Source: Paenibacillus pinihumi DSM 23905 = JCM 16419 (GTDB lineage Bacteria > Bacillota > Bacilli > Paenibacillales > Paenibacillaceae). Taken from it: a DNA stretch of 64,000 bases. Where the stretch lies: assembly GCF_000422505.1 (NCBI RefSeq), contig NZ_KE383866.1, positions 311,106-375,105 on the forward strand, in the 5' to 3' direction. A program made the position numbers and the translations under genes. The notes beneath the pieces were generated by a model. That model did no database searches, was not told where the DNA came from, and worked only from the letters and a program-made list of their open reading frames with translations. Positions 51,034 to 61,033 of this stretch are shown piece after piece; the stretch's first letter is position 1; each line of letters starts with the position of its first letter.

Positions 51034-51975
51034 TTAAAACTTTAACGGAACATTGGCTTTAAGAAATTTATCTACATCAGCCGTACGCTTGCCGCCATTC
51101 TTCTCCAGGACATCCATGAACTTTTGCAAAGTCCCTAGCAGCTTGCTGCTTCCGGCTCCGTTCTCCAGTGCTTTCTTGTAAGTCTTAAGAGCTCCTGGCT
51201 CGATTGTCTTCGTATCGTAATCAAACAACGGCGTGTTGTTGGCACCATAAAAAATATGCATTTTGGAAAATTCCAGTTCCCGCTCCACATTGGCTCTGCG
51301 GTTGGATACCTTGTAAGTATCCAGGAACTTCTCGCGTTCCAATCCCCGCTTCAATGCCTCATCCCAGCTGATCAACAGCGCCGCATCTCCAAGAGCCGGC
51401 TTATTGGCCTCCACTGCCATAATATCGATATAAGCCGCAATATCACGGTTCACGTAAGGGCTGTAGCGTTTATACTCGCTGTAATTAATTACGGGGTAAT
51501 ACATGCCCTCTTGTGTTGCTATCTGGTAACCGCGGTCTCTGGCCTCAATGAGCAGCTTGCGCTTGGCCGGATCTTTCACGACGGCCAGCAAATTCGTAAA
51601 TGTCGGACTCTCTACCCGGACACCATCCAAAATTCCGGTTTCAAACTTTTTCGTAAAGGAAGCAAGATCCGCCCGCTGCGCATTTTCCAGATGAAGCGTC
51701 ATCAGTGTTGCATGATGCGGTGATGTCTTGCTGATATGATTAAGCAGATACTTGCGGGCCTGGCTAAGCTTGCCCGGTGCCTTCAGATAGATCTGGAACT
51801 GATCATAAATAGCCTGGGAGGACTGGGCAGTGACTGTTTGTGCGGGAACGTTGGCCGTACTGGCAAGCGGCGCCGCAGCAGCAGCTCCAGCCCCTGCAGC
51901 TACGGTCAATGTAATACCCAGAGCCATGGAACGTACCAGCAGTTGGCTTTTGAAGCGTTTGGATGTTTTGTTCAT
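51034..51975 (-). CDS. Secreted protein of unknown function
   Basis: A 313-residue precursor. ATG 51975 follows GGAGG. A signal peptide is clear: basic start NKTSKRFKSQLLVR, hydrophobic AlaGly-rich core, then a likely cleavage near AAAAAPLAS. The mature part is rich in helices (YDQFQIYLKAPGKLSQARKY, FTKKFETGILDG, KLLIEARDRGYQIATQE) with Tyr-rich stretches (YYPVINYSEYKRYSPYV). No catalytic motif or repeat stands out. It is probably an exported, soluble or wall-associated protein. No neighbour points to a function. Confidence 0.65.
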   Translation of the reverse strand: MNKTSKRFKSQLLVRSMALGITLTVAAGAGAAAAAPLASTANVPAQTVTAQSSQAIYDQFQIYLKAPGKLSQARKYLLNHISKTSPHHATLMTLHLENAQRADLASFTKKFETGILDGVRVESPTFTNLLAVVKDPAKRKLLIEARDRGYQIATQEGMYYPVINYSEYKRYSPYVNRDIAAYIDIMAVEANKPALGDAALLISWDEALKRGLEREKFLDTYKVSNRRANVERELEFSKMHIFYGANNTPLFDYDTKTIEPGALKTYKKALENGAGSSKLLGTLQKFMDVLEKNGGKRTADVDKFLKANVPLKF

Positions 51976-52140
51976 GATAAGTTCCTCCAATTCATTGTTT
52001 GTATTTGAATAATTTAATAACGTGATCCATTTCATATGGATGCCATTGATTATTGATTAACCGCACAATCACTGCTTTACACAGGTCTGAACCCTATTTC
52101 CGCCAGCCACGTTCTGTAACATTCTCAGGCATCCATTCTC

Positions 52141-52995
52141 CTAAGCTGCGTGAGACAGCTTAATGACGACAATCTCGGGACGGTTAAATAACCGCTGCGG
52201 AATAATGCTGTTCCCAAGCCCCCGGCTTACAATCATCGTTGTGCCTTCGCCCGTATATTGTCCGGCGTCATACTTCGGCAAAAAGCCTTGATTCGGAGCG
52301 ACAAGTCCGCCGATGAAAGGCAATCTGACCTGTCCGCCATGCGCATGTCCGGAGAGCACCAAATCCATCCCATACTTTTCATAGACCGGGAACAGCTCCG
52401 GCCTGTGCGACAGCAGCAGCATGAAATCTTTTGACTCCTCATCTCCTTCCAGCGAGCTTCGCAGCTCAGAGGCTACCAGATCCTGCTCGTCATAAGACAT
52501 TCTCTCTATTGCCGGGTCATCGATGCCAATGATACGAAAAGAGCCTTCGCCCAGTTGAATCATTTCGGAGCGGTTACGCAGCACATGTACCCCGAGCAGC
52601 TCCAGCTTCTTCTCCAGCTCTTCGTATCTTCCCGACCACCATTCATGATTGCCGGTGACAAAATAGACGGGGGCAAGCTGAGTCAGTTCTTTCATCAAAG
52701 TCAGACTTGTTTCTTCATCATACCGTTTACTGTCCACCAGATCGCCTGTGATGACAATCAGGTTCGGATGCTGTGTCTGCACCTTGCTGACCAGTCGCTG
52801 CTGGCCGTTGCCGAAAGATTTGCTGTGAAGATCGGAAAGCTGCACAATTGTATAATTCTCCGCTCCTTTGGGGAGCTTGGCAGAGCTGATGTTGAAGTTT
52901 GTGACGGTCAACGCATTATTTTCAAAAATAAGAAAACCTGCTGCAAGAACAACAAATACTGCAATCCACAGTATACGCTTTATCATCTTACTCAT
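52141..52995 (-). CDS. Membrane-anchored metallophosphoesterase (YkuE/YaeI type)
   Basis: A 284-residue protein. One N-terminal helix (about 6-24) anchors a calcineurin-like domain with IVQLSDLH, ITGDLVD, VTGNHEWW and LSGHAHGGQ, the full di-metal ligand set. ATG 52995 follows GGGGGGTGA. YkuE is wall-directed and Tat-exported; this one has a plain hydrophobic anchor. Likely substrates are phosphodiesters or pyrophosphates such as UDP-glucosamine lipids (YaeI/LpxH-like), but this is not certain. Confidence 0.88.
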   Translation of the reverse strand: MSKMIKRILWIAVFVVLAAGFLIFENNALTVTNFNISSAKLPKGAENYTIVQLSDLHSKSFGNGQQRLVSKVQTQHPNLIVITGDLVDSKRYDEETSLTLMKELTQLAPVYFVTGNHEWWSGRYEELEKKLELLGVHVLRNRSEMIQLGEGSFRIIGIDDPAIERMSYDEQDLVASELRSSLEGDEESKDFMLLLSHRPELFPVYEKYGMDLVLSGHAHGGQVRLPFIGGLVAPNQGFLPKYDAGQYTGEGTTMIVSRGLGNSIIPQRLFNRPEIVVIKLSHAA

Positions 52996-53100
52996 TGCTG
53001 TTCACCCCCCTAGACGGATGATCCGTTATTTATGTTGCGGTTAATATTTTTAACGTACTCATTTACTATACATTCCCAGGGTCAACTCATGCAAAATTCT

Positions 53101-53130
53101 TAAAGAAATTAAAATTAAAGAAATTAAAAT
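53101..53130. repeat. Tandem 15-bp direct repeat
   Basis: TAAAGAAATTAAAAT occurs twice in a row within the AT-rich gap 52996-53403. The gap also has the symmetric TATCAGCTGATA near 53190 and no gene. Confidence 0.8.
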
Positions 53131-53310
53131 TTCTTTGATCCTCTTTTAATGCGATTTTTCCCAAATTGAAATGATCCAGGGAGCGCTATCAGCTGATAAT
53201 GCTGATAACAGATAGGCAGGGCCAAAACTTAAAATCACAATACGTGCAAACACGCATGTTTATATCACGTAAGTATGATTATATTAGGTATCAAATGAGC
53301 TAAAAATAGC

Positions 53311-53362
53311 AAAAAACCATTGAATGCCGATGCGGTAACTGCATCTGGTTCAATGGTTTTTT
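53311..53362. terminator. Terminator of the FusB-like gene
   Basis: AAAAAACCATTGAA and TTCAATGGTTTTTT, with inner GATGC/GCATC, form a strong bidirectional terminator. Confidence 0.85.
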
Positions 53363-53403
53363 GCTAAAGTTTAATTATCTGTAATCAGCACCGGGCCTGC
53401 CGG

Positions 53404-54051
53404 TTAGCCGATAACAGATTCTATAAATTTCTCCAAAGCGGAGAGGTCCGTTATATTGGAATTGCAAGCATGGCCGTCTGCACACAGATAGTTGCCCACT
53501 GTCCGATAGTAATCTGACGAGGACTTCTCGGGTCTCTTCTTGGACATCGCCGAAAACAGGGCAATTTCCTCCTGTCTATTGCAAATAAAGCAATAGCCTT
53601 TCTTGTTCGTAGGCGTGTATTTGCCCTCTATCCCGACAAGCTTTCCTTCAACAGGATAGACCATAAACAGCTTGTTCGTTGAGATATCCATCCAGCTCAG
53701 ATGGGACATATAACGCCGGTCCATCTGCTGAAGATCCGGAGCCTTCAGTTTCTTGGTCTTGGGAAAGAGCTTCTGAATCTGCTTCTCCGAAAGAAGAGGA
53801 AATTCCAGCAAATAGGGTTCCAGCTCCCGGAGATAGGCTTCAAATTGTTCTGCTGTCTCCAGCAAAGAAATGCCCTTGACCTTCTCGTGCTGTGCCGGTT
53901 CCGGGAATTGTTCTGTGATTGTATATTCGGCACCATCCCGGATGGACTCGATGACCTTGCGGTCAGATACTGTGCGTAACGTATATTGCACCAGGCTTGC
54001 CTGTTTTTTTATCAAATTATATTGGTGGTTTCTAATAAATGGTGTTTGCAT
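53404..54051 (-). CDS. FusB/FusC family EF-G-binding protein
   Basis: A 215-residue protein. The N-terminal part is helical, beginning FIRNHQYNLIKKQASLV. The C-terminal domain has a four-Cys/His treble clef, CFICN then NYLCADGHACN, as in FusB, with TPTNKKGYC before it. FusB-type proteins bind EF-G on the ribosome and rescue it from fusidic acid stalling; chromosomal relatives occur in many Firmicutes. ATG 54051 is preceded by GAGGGG; the frame reaches 54069. The upstream region has alternative pairing elements, suggesting attenuation. Confidence 0.85.
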   Translation of the reverse strand: MQTPFIRNHQYNLIKKQASLVQYTLRTVSDRKVIESIRDGAEYTITEQFPEPAQHEKVKGISLLETAEQFEAYLRELEPYLLEFPLLSEKQIQKLFPKTKKLKAPDLQQMDRRYMSHLSWMDISTNKLFMVYPVEGKLVGIEGKYTPTNKKGYCFICNRQEEIALFSAMSKKRPEKSSSDYYRTVGNYLCADGHACNSNITDLSALEKFIESVIG

Positions 54052-54093
54052 CGCTTGACAGCCCCTCATCCGTTATTTTAGTGGAAAATAAGG

Positions 54094-54198
54094 TGCAAAG
54101 CCCATTACTAGAAACGATCACTGCTTATACGGGCGATGTTTAGATTAAAGCAACATTCCGCCCATGCAAAGTATCGCCCCAATAAAAGGCTTTGCATG
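54094..54198 (-). promoter_or_regulatory. Leader with mutually exclusive pairings upstream of the FusB-like gene
   Basis: CTTTGCATG (54190-54198) can pair with CATGCAAAG (54163-54171), or its overlapping GGCTTTGCA (54188-54196) with TGCAAAGCC (54094-54102). GGGCGAT (54131) can also pair with ATCGCCC (54173). Such alternatives are typical of attenuators before antibiotic-inducible genes. Confidence 0.35.
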
Positions 54199-54354
54199 AG
54201 ACTTGCCAATCCGGCAATCTTTTATTGCCATCGTTACCAGCTCCTTCGATTTAACGATAGGATTAGTATAATAAAAATAGGCCATTCTTTCAATTGCGTT
54301 TGCAAATTAGCTCTAATATAAGACAGCCGTGCCGGAGGAGCTCTTCCAAAAGCT

Positions 54355-56097
54355 TCAACTGTTTGAAGTCTGGACCGGAAGACGGATGACAGCCGTTGTT
54401 CCTTCCCCGGATATACTCGTCAGTTCAATCCCGTAGCTATCGCCATAATGAAGCTTAATCCGCTGATGCACATTGCGCAGACCGAAACCGCCTGTTTCCA
54501 TTGTAGAGGCTGCCCATGAATCCTCGATTTCCTCACGTTCCAGCGATCTCCGTACCTCGGCAAGCTTCTCAGCCGTCATCCCGGCACCGTCATCACTTAC
54601 TGTAAGTGTCAGTATATCTTGCTTCAATGCTGCCCGCACGGTTACCGTGCCTGGACGTCCGTGTTTGCGGATGCCGTGCATAATGCTGTTCTCGACCAGA
54701 GGCTGCAGCAGGAACTTGATCATATGCTGCCCCCCGGCCTCAGGCTCCAGGTCAATATCCCAGTGAAGCTGGTCTGCAAATCGGATACCCTGGATTTTCA
54801 AATAGTGGCTGACATGCATGACCTCGGCTTCAACCTTAATGATTTCTTTACCCTGATTGAGTCCGATCCGAAATAACCGTGACAAGGAAGTCACGATATC
54901 GCTAATTCTGGAATCGTCATATTTGCGTGCCAGCATATATACCGAATCGAGCGTATTATACAAAAAATGCGGATTTATCTGATATTCCAGCGTTTGAAGC
55001 TGGAGCTTGCGCCGCTTTTCCTGTTCCTCGCGGTTTTTCTCAATCAAATGGGCAATTTCATCGGACATCATATTCAGCTTGTTCGCAACTTGTCCAATCT
55101 CGTCATTGCGAAGCACCGGAATCCGGATCTGCTGCCCGCTGCCTAAATGCTTGATTCCCGCTTGCAACTGCTGGAGCGGCCTTGTAATCCGGTGAGACAT
55201 GAATACAACCAATACAATGGTGAAGATCAGCAATGTGAACATGACAAATGCAAACGCAAGCAGTATATTGCGGATCGGTTCATTAATCTTGGATTCCAGT
55301 ATCCAGGTGGAAATATTCCAATCCTTCTGCTGGATCGTATAGTACGAATATTTCCCCCCTCCCGACTCAAAGGTGGAGTCCCCGTTTGTCCCCCCGCTTC
55401 CGGACAACAGAAGCTTCGGATTCCAGTCATCGGTACTGGAAACCTTAATGCGCATCTCATTATCAAAAACAGCAAACTGCTGGCCCTCATCCAGTGTAAA
55501 TTGCTTGAACATGTTGAAGATCTCTTGCTTTTCCAGCAGGACGAACATATAGCCGATTTTATGATTCAAGTCGGAACGGTTATCCATGATTTGCCGGGCA
55601 ATTACGATGGTCCCCTCGTCAGAACCGTCAAACCAGACGGATGTCCCATTCGCTTCATCAACTTTCTGAGTCAAATCGATGAGATTCACGGTCAGCTTCG
55701 GTGAAATTGCGGTGCTTCCGGAAATGCGGAATTCATTATTCATAATAAAAATATTGCGTGTGAATTCGCTCGAGTCTCCATAAGTGACAAGGCGGTTATG
55801 CAGATCGCTGCGGAGGGTAAAATGTTCGGCCGTCTGCTTCCATTCCTGAACAGCGAGAAAACGCTGTACGAGCGGATCGCCGAAAATACGGAGCATCAGA
55901 CCCTCGTATTCCTGCCTCCACTTGGTAATTTCGACCGTAAGCGCCTCAGCAGACTGGTTGTGATGGCGGGCATAGGACTGCATCAAATTCGTCTGAACGG
56001 TCGAGTAGACATAGACCGCACAAATTAATAACGGAAGCAGCAGCAGAATAGAGAAGAAAAATACCATCTGGGACCGGAGTGATCTTAAAAACTTCAT
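54355..56097 (-). CDS. YesM-type sensor histidine kinase
   Basis: A 580-residue kinase. Two helices (about 9-30 and 280-305) surround a dCache-like extracytoplasmic domain. HAMP follows (SHRITRPLQQLQAGIKHLG), then the His_kinase domain with the phosphoacceptor His in INPHFLYNTLDSVYML and HATPase motifs (VENSIMHGI, DDGAGM). Its ATG overlaps the YesN-type regulator stop by four bases. It senses an extracellular sugar or the solute-binding protein and phosphorylates the partner regulator to induce the uptake operon upstream. Confidence 0.92.
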   Translation of the reverse strand: MKFLRSLRSQMVFFFSILLLLPLLICAVYVYSTVQTNLMQSYARHHNQSAEALTVEITKWRQEYEGLMLRIFGDPLVQRFLAVQEWKQTAEHFTLRSDLHNRLVTYGDSSEFTRNIFIMNNEFRISGSTAISPKLTVNLIDLTQKVDEANGTSVWFDGSDEGTIVIARQIMDNRSDLNHKIGYMFVLLEKQEIFNMFKQFTLDEGQQFAVFDNEMRIKVSSTDDWNPKLLLSGSGGTNGDSTFESGGGKYSYYTIQQKDWNISTWILESKINEPIRNILLAFAFVMFTLLIFTIVLVVFMSHRITRPLQQLQAGIKHLGSGQQIRIPVLRNDEIGQVANKLNMMSDEIAHLIEKNREEQEKRRKLQLQTLEYQINPHFLYNTLDSVYMLARKYDDSRISDIVTSLSRLFRIGLNQGKEIIKVEAEVMHVSHYLKIQGIRFADQLHWDIDLEPEAGGQHMIKFLLQPLVENSIMHGIRKHGRPGTVTVRAALKQDILTLTVSDDGAGMTAEKLAEVRRSLEREEIEDSWAASTMETGGFGLRNVHQRIKLHYGDSYGIELTSISGEGTTAVIRLPVQTSNS

Positions 56098-57680
56098 GAT
56101 TCCTTATCCCCGTAGCGGTCTCTGAAATCACTCGGGGTAAATCCTGTATTTTTCTTGAATAGGCTGCTAAAGTAATGGGCGCTGGAATAGCCAATTTTCT
56201 CGGCAATATCGTAATTCCTAAGAGATGTATGTACGAGCAGCTTCTTCGCTTCCTCCAGACGGATGCCCGTCAAAAATTCAACACAGGTCATTCCGGTCTT
56301 CTGGTGGAAAATACGGGATAAGTAATTTGGTGTTATGCATAGCAGTTTGGCGACGGTGCTGACGGATAATTCGCTGTCTGCATAGCCCTCCGCCATCGCA
56401 AGCTTGGCGCGCTCAACCAGAACATCGACGAAGCCCGCATTCGTGCGGGTCCTCAGAACGATCAGTTGATTGAAGCAGTCCTCGAAGAAAATTTCAATCT
56501 CCCGGGCTGATTCCGTTTCATTCAGCTTCGTATAGCTCTCGAAGTAGCTCGGCATTGTATCTCCGGCCTGATATTCATCCGCCAGCCTGTATACCGTACC
56601 CAGGAGATGGACATACATCAGCTTCATCATCGGCGAAGCAGCCTTTTGACGTTCCAGAGCTGCCGTAAATGGTCTTAGGGGATTACCCTCCAACTGATCC
56701 CGGAACCGCACGGCCTCGATCAGCTCTTTTTCCTCCTGGTATGGATATTCAATGTGGCTTTGGTTCAAAGCCGGCATTTCTTCATAATGAATGATGCCAC
56801 GGTGGTCGAGCAGCGAGAGCAGATGGACAGCCTCCTCAGCCTCATGCGCTGAATTGGGAATAAAGTTGAAAGAGTCATAACTCCTCCCTACACCGATTGA
56901 AGCTGTAACCTTTAGCTGCTCCTCAATTTCATCAAGGAGCGCTTCATAAACCGCCTGTTCCACCGGCTTGTGCAGGATGCCCTGGATCAGAGCCGGCCCA
57001 GAGTCGGTAAAATGAACCCGCTGACGCTTCAGGTGCTTATCGGCTATCGCGCGCACCTTGCCCTTCAGCTTTGAAATATCAGTTCCAGCCTGCAGACGGA
57101 TCACCTGGTTCATATTAATCTTAATCGTAATGCAGTAATAGCTGCCTTCCCCAAGATCGAGGCCTGCAGCCTCCATCCGCTCCTCCATATCCGGCGAATT
57201 CCGGAAAGCTCCCGACAGGAGATCAGACCATAGCTTCTCAATAATAATCGGTTTATATAAGTCCAGCTTCCGCCTTGTATCCTCATTCAGAAGCGAATTA
57301 TGCTGCTCATTGGCAATCTCATTGACGATTGACGCCACTGTCTCCTGCATTTCCTCAGGCAGCACCGGCTTGACCAGATAGCTGGATATTCCCAGCGCTA
57401 CCGCCTCTTTGGCATACTCAAACTTCTCATAGCCCGTCAAAATAACGAACCGGATTCTCGGATGGCTCTCCTTGATCCGCTTGGCGAACTCAATGCCTGA
57501 CATCTCCGGCATAAACACATCCGTAATCACCAGATCAGGCGGGTTCTGATCAATAATCCCGATGGCCTCCATTGCAGTAGGCGCTTCCAGACATTCCTCA
57601 AAGCCTGCCGCCTGCCAGTCAATCAGCGAATGCAAGCCTTCCCGGATTATCGCTTCATCATCTACAAACAGTACGCGCAT
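56094..57680 (-). CDS. YesN-type response regulator with AraC HTH
   Basis: A 528-residue regulator. The receiver is at 1-120 with phospho-Asp D54 in LVITDVFMPEMSG. A long central linker of unknown fold spans about 130-420. The AraC-type DNA-binding domain (about 430-528) includes FHQKTGMTCVEFLTGIRLEEAK in two pieces and IGYSSAHYFSSLFKK. It partners the overlapping kinase and should activate the ABC-glycosidase operon just before it. Confidence 0.92.
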   Translation of the reverse strand: MRVLFVDDEAIIREGLHSLIDWQAAGFEECLEAPTAMEAIGIIDQNPPDLVITDVFMPEMSGIEFAKRIKESHPRIRFVILTGYEKFEYAKEAVALGISSYLVKPVLPEEMQETVASIVNEIANEQHNSLLNEDTRRKLDLYKPIIIEKLWSDLLSGAFRNSPDMEERMEAAGLDLGEGSYYCITIKINMNQVIRLQAGTDISKLKGKVRAIADKHLKRQRVHFTDSGPALIQGILHKPVEQAVYEALLDEIEEQLKVTASIGVGRSYDSFNFIPNSAHEAEEAVHLLSLLDHRGIIHYEEMPALNQSHIEYPYQEEKELIEAVRFRDQLEGNPLRPFTAALERQKAASPMMKLMYVHLLGTVYRLADEYQAGDTMPSYFESYTKLNETESAREIEIFFEDCFNQLIVLRTRTNAGFVDVLVERAKLAMAEGYADSELSVSTVAKLLCITPNYLSRIFHQKTGMTCVEFLTGIRLEEAKKLLVHTSLRNYDIAEKIGYSSAHYFSSLFKKNTGFTPSDFRDRYGDKES

Positions 57681-57851
57681 TCCTCGTCTCCTCTCTTTCT
57701 ATCAGGATGCAAGCGTAAACGGCTGCCCTGCCGGCAGCAGCGTTTCGCGCAGAAAAAGTATAACGGTGAATTCCTAAGACGATCCCGGTTGAACGAATAC
57801 ATTTCGGGCAGGGCCGCCGTGTGAAAAATCCTTCCGATCGCTGTCACTCTC

Positions 57852-58655
57852 TTACTTTACCGCACCTGCTGTCAGACCGCCGATGATTTTTTCACTTAAT
57901 AGAGCATAAATGACAACGGTCGGCACAATTGCCAGAATCATCGCAGCAAAGGCCTGCGGATAGTTCGCCTGAAAGGTGGTCAGAAAAAAACGGATTGCAA
58001 CCTGAAGGGTGCGTGTGCCTTCGCTCTGCGTAAGCAAATTGGCATACAACAGTTCATTCCAGGCTGTAATCATCAGAAAGATTGATGCCGTCACTATACC
58101 CGGATAACTGATCGGCAGAATGACGCGCGTGAAGGTGCGGTGAACCCCCGCCCCATCCATAAAGGCCGCCTCGGCCAACTCCGGGGGAATCGTATCCATA
58201 TAGTTTTTGATTATTAATACGCTAAGCGGCAGGGATATCCCTGCATAGACAAGTGCAATGCCTATCAAAGAATCGTAAAAGCCGATCCAGTTGATCAGAT
58301 AATAATAGGGAACCATAAACGCATTCGTCGGCACCAGGATGCCGCCAACCAGCAGCAGCTGCCAGCCGGTGCGCCAGCGGAATGTATAGGTAAATATATA
58401 CGATGCAAGCGTTGCAAGCAATAGGGCAAGCAGTGTCGATACTGCGGCAATGATCAGCGAATTATAAAAATAGACCGAAACCGGATGCCTGGACAGCACA
58501 GCCGCATAATTGTCCAGCAGCCAATGTTCAGGCAATCCGAACGGACTTGCAAACAACTCGCGGTTAGTTTTGAAGGTGGCCAGGATCATCCATAGAAACG
58601 GGGCGAGCATAACTGTGCCTACGGCATATAAAAAGAGGCTTCTCATCCACTTCAT
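57852..58655 (-). CDS. Carbohydrate ABC permease (MalG/CUT1 type)
   Basis: A 267-residue permease with six helices. The EAA motif region reads PPELAEAAFMDGAGVHRTFTR with the conserved Gly, which binds the ATPase. ATG 58655 overlaps the stop of the partner permease as ATGA. No dedicated ATPase is in the operon, so a shared MsmX-type ATPase elsewhere probably powers it, as is common for CUT1 importers in Firmicutes. It imports an oligosaccharide with the adjacent binding protein. Confidence 0.92.
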   Translation of the reverse strand: MKWMRSLFLYAVGTVMLAPFLWMILATFKTNRELFASPFGLPEHWLLDNYAAVLSRHPVSVYFYNSLIIAAVSTLLALLLATLASYIFTYTFRWRTGWQLLLVGGILVPTNAFMVPYYYLINWIGFYDSLIGIALVYAGISLPLSVLIIKNYMDTIPPELAEAAFMDGAGVHRTFTRVILPISYPGIVTASIFLMITAWNELLYANLLTQSEGTRTLQVAIRFFLTTFQANYPQAFAAMILAIVPTVVIYALLSEKIIGGLTAGAVK

Positions 58656-59524
58656 ATTCCGGCCCTCCGATTTGTCATGCGCCCAAGCGCCAGAATCGTC
58701 CCCATGACTGCCGCACCTATTCCAATCGTCAGCAGCCCGGCAGCCATTGCCACCCCGTACCGGCCCGCCGTAATCATTTCCCTGAACATATACAGTCCCA
58801 GATTGACCGTTTCATTGGCCGGCCCTCCTCCTGTCATCAGAAACGGATATTCGAACATCCGCAGACAAAAGGTTAAATTTAAAATCATATTGATCAGCAC
58901 AGCGCTTTTTAGAAGCGGTATCGTAATATACCAGTCTTTCTGCCAATTGGTTGCGCCCTCGATCTCCGCAGCCTCATACAGTTCCGACGGAATGGCGGAG
59001 ATCCGGGTCAGGAAGATCACCATCGTCAATCCGGCATAAATGATAAACGGCAGTTGATGAGCAAACAACGCTGTCCTTACATCTGCCAGCCACGGCCTTG
59101 TCAGAGAATCAAGCCCAATCATCTTCAGCAAATTATTGACCAGGCCGAGATTAACATGCAGCACAAAATACCATAAAAAAGCGATGGCGGTCGTCGATAT
59201 GACATTCGGAAGCACGAACAGCACTCTGAATACCTTCCACCCTCGCGGCTTGCGGGCAAGAATAAGCGCGAGCAGGAGTCCGAACGGGATATGTAAAAAC
59301 ACCGCACAGCAAATCCACAACAATGTATTGATAACCGCCTTCTTGAAGACAGGGTCGTGAAAAACGAGCCCAAAATTGTCCAGACCTACATAAACCATCT
59401 CATTGATTCCATTCCACTGCTGGAGGCTGATATAGCCTGCATACAATAACGGAAAGACAAAAAACAGGAGAGTGAATATAACTGCCGGCATCAGGTAAAG
59501 AACAATATGTCGTTTGGCAATCAT
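58652..59524 (-). CDS. Carbohydrate ABC permease (MalF/CUT1 type)
   Basis: A 290-residue permease with six helices. It contains the EAA loop PSELYEAAEIEGATNWQKDW. ATG 59524 follows AAGGAGAAGG; the frame extends to 59650 over the preceding hairpin and is not supported there. It pairs with the downstream permease to form the membrane channel of the sugar importer and follows the solute-binding protein gene. Confidence 0.9.
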   Translation of the reverse strand: MIAKRHIVLYLMPAVIFTLLFFVFPLLYAGYISLQQWNGINEMVYVGLDNFGLVFHDPVFKKAVINTLLWICCAVFLHIPFGLLLALILARKPRGWKVFRVLFVLPNVISTTAIAFLWYFVLHVNLGLVNNLLKMIGLDSLTRPWLADVRTALFAHQLPFIIYAGLTMVIFLTRISAIPSELYEAAEIEGATNWQKDWYITIPLLKSAVLINMILNLTFCLRMFEYPFLMTGGGPANETVNLGLYMFREMITAGRYGVAMAAGLLTIGIGAAVMGTILALGRMTNRRAGI

Positions 59525-59546
59525 GTGAAGCCTTCTCCTTTTCCGT

Positions 59547-59595
59547 AAATTAAAACGCATGCCGCTAACGGATTTTCTCCAACCCGTTAGCGGCA
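59547..59595 (-). terminator. Intercistronic hairpin between binding protein and permease genes
   Basis: TGCCGCTAACGG and CCGTTAGCGGCA pair perfectly and on the minus strand are followed by GCGTTTTAATTT. Leaky termination here would give excess binding protein over permease, a usual pattern. Confidence 0.7.
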
Positions 59596-59633
59596 GCGTG
59601 TAGTTAAAAAATTCTATTCGTTTACTGCGGCGG

Positions 59634-60920
59634 TTATTGATTCGCTTCATTCAGCCTGCGCACCATACCGGCCGGGTCGAACTGATCAAACATCATGCCC
59701 TCGATCAACGACGGAAGCTTGGAAATGGCCGTTGGCTTAAGTACCCTTGAGATTTGAATCAGGCTTTCCGGAGCGCTGTTGGATACGCTGATAAATTGTC
59801 CAAGCACCGGTCCCGCCTTCTCAAGCTCTTCCTCACCGAGATTAATATCCATTGACAACAGTATACGTCCCTCAAGCGTCATGAGCCGGACACCTTCATC
59901 AGAAGTCATATATTTCATAAAATCGACAATGGCCTGCTCCTTCTCCTTAGACTCCTGTTTGCCAGCAGACCAAGGTGTGTACGTGTCCGTAATGATAAAG
60001 CCCTTTTGAGCTTTCCCATTCTCGACCAGCGGTCCCGCTGCAATGCCGATGTTTTTTTGCAGCTCATTATCCAGTGAACCGATCAGCCATGGCCCGTCAA
60101 TAATCATAGCCGTATTGCCAAGCGCGAAGTTATTGGAGCTAATGGAATAATTCGCCCCGATGGCATCATCTGTCGAATAGCTGAACAGTTGCTTCAGTCT
60201 CTCTGCAGCCATCACCATCTCCGGTGTATCAATCGAGACACCCACCTTGAATACTTCCATCCCGCTTGCTGCTGCAGCCAGGTAGCTGAGGGCGTTCGTT
60301 GAATGCCAGGAGTCATCTGCCGTCATCAGCGAAATCGGTATAATGCCCTTCGCTTTCAACTTTTCACAAGCCGCAAACAATTCGTCCCATGTTTGCGGAA
60401 ACTCCGTAATACCGGCTTTGGCGAACAGTTTTTTATTGTAATAAAACAGTACGCCCGCCTTTTCGTAAGGTACGGAGGTCAACTCGCCGTTAATTGTCAG
60501 CGCTGCAAGATCTTCGGGCTTAAAGCGCGATCTCCATTCCTCGTCCATGTAAGGTAAAAAATTAAGCAATTGGCCTGAATTTTGCCGGGACAGATCATTC
60601 GGATTAAAGTTGTAATTGAACAAATCCGGCGGCTGCTTGGCTGCAATCATTGTCTTGACCTTCTCCTGGTAGGTCGGCCAGTCCGGGTTAATATCAATGC
60701 TGACCTTCACTTTATCCGCCCGCAACTGATTATATTGGTTTACCAGTTCATGCAGCGCTCTTCCACGCTCCGTATCCGTACTCCAGCTGCTGAGCATCTT
60801 AATTTCAATCATGTCATGCGCCTGATTGTTATTTGTCTCTCTCCCATCCTTAGCAGAGCATCCGGACAGTACGATCATAATCAGAGCAAGCAACAGGACC
60901 CGGCTTTCTTTGCTGACCAT
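59634..60920 (-). CDS. Sugar ABC transporter solute-binding lipoprotein
   Basis: A 428-residue lipoprotein. The lipobox VLSGC puts the lipidated Cys at 21. The mature protein has the family 1 binding-protein fold with IEIKMLSSWSTDTERGRALH near the start, the FAKAGITEFPQTWDELFAAC segment and AMIIDGPWLIG. It captures an oligosaccharide outside the membrane and delivers it to the two permeases. It lies downstream of the glycosidase-like gene and upstream of the permease genes. Confidence 0.92.
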   Translation of the reverse strand: MVSKESRVLLLALIMIVLSGCSAKDGRETNNNQAHDMIEIKMLSSWSTDTERGRALHELVNQYNQLRADKVKVSIDINPDWPTYQEKVKTMIAAKQPPDLFNYNFNPNDLSRQNSGQLLNFLPYMDEEWRSRFKPEDLAALTINGELTSVPYEKAGVLFYYNKKLFAKAGITEFPQTWDELFAACEKLKAKGIIPISLMTADDSWHSTNALSYLAAAASGMEVFKVGVSIDTPEMVMAAERLKQLFSYSTDDAIGANYSISSNNFALGNTAMIIDGPWLIGSLDNELQKNIGIAAGPLVENGKAQKGFIITDTYTPWSAGKQESKEKEQAIVDFMKYMTSDEGVRLMTLEGRILLSMDINLGEEELEKAGPVLGQFISVSNSAPESLIQISRVLKPTAISKLPSLIEGMMFDQFDPAGMVRRLNEANQ

Positions 60921-61033
60921 CCCCTCTACCTCCCCTTTATCAAATATACAGATGCTTCCTCTTCCACTGTACCTGTTATCAGACCCATTATAAATGAATA
61001 AATATAGCCGAACCTGTACAGATATCTATCCTT

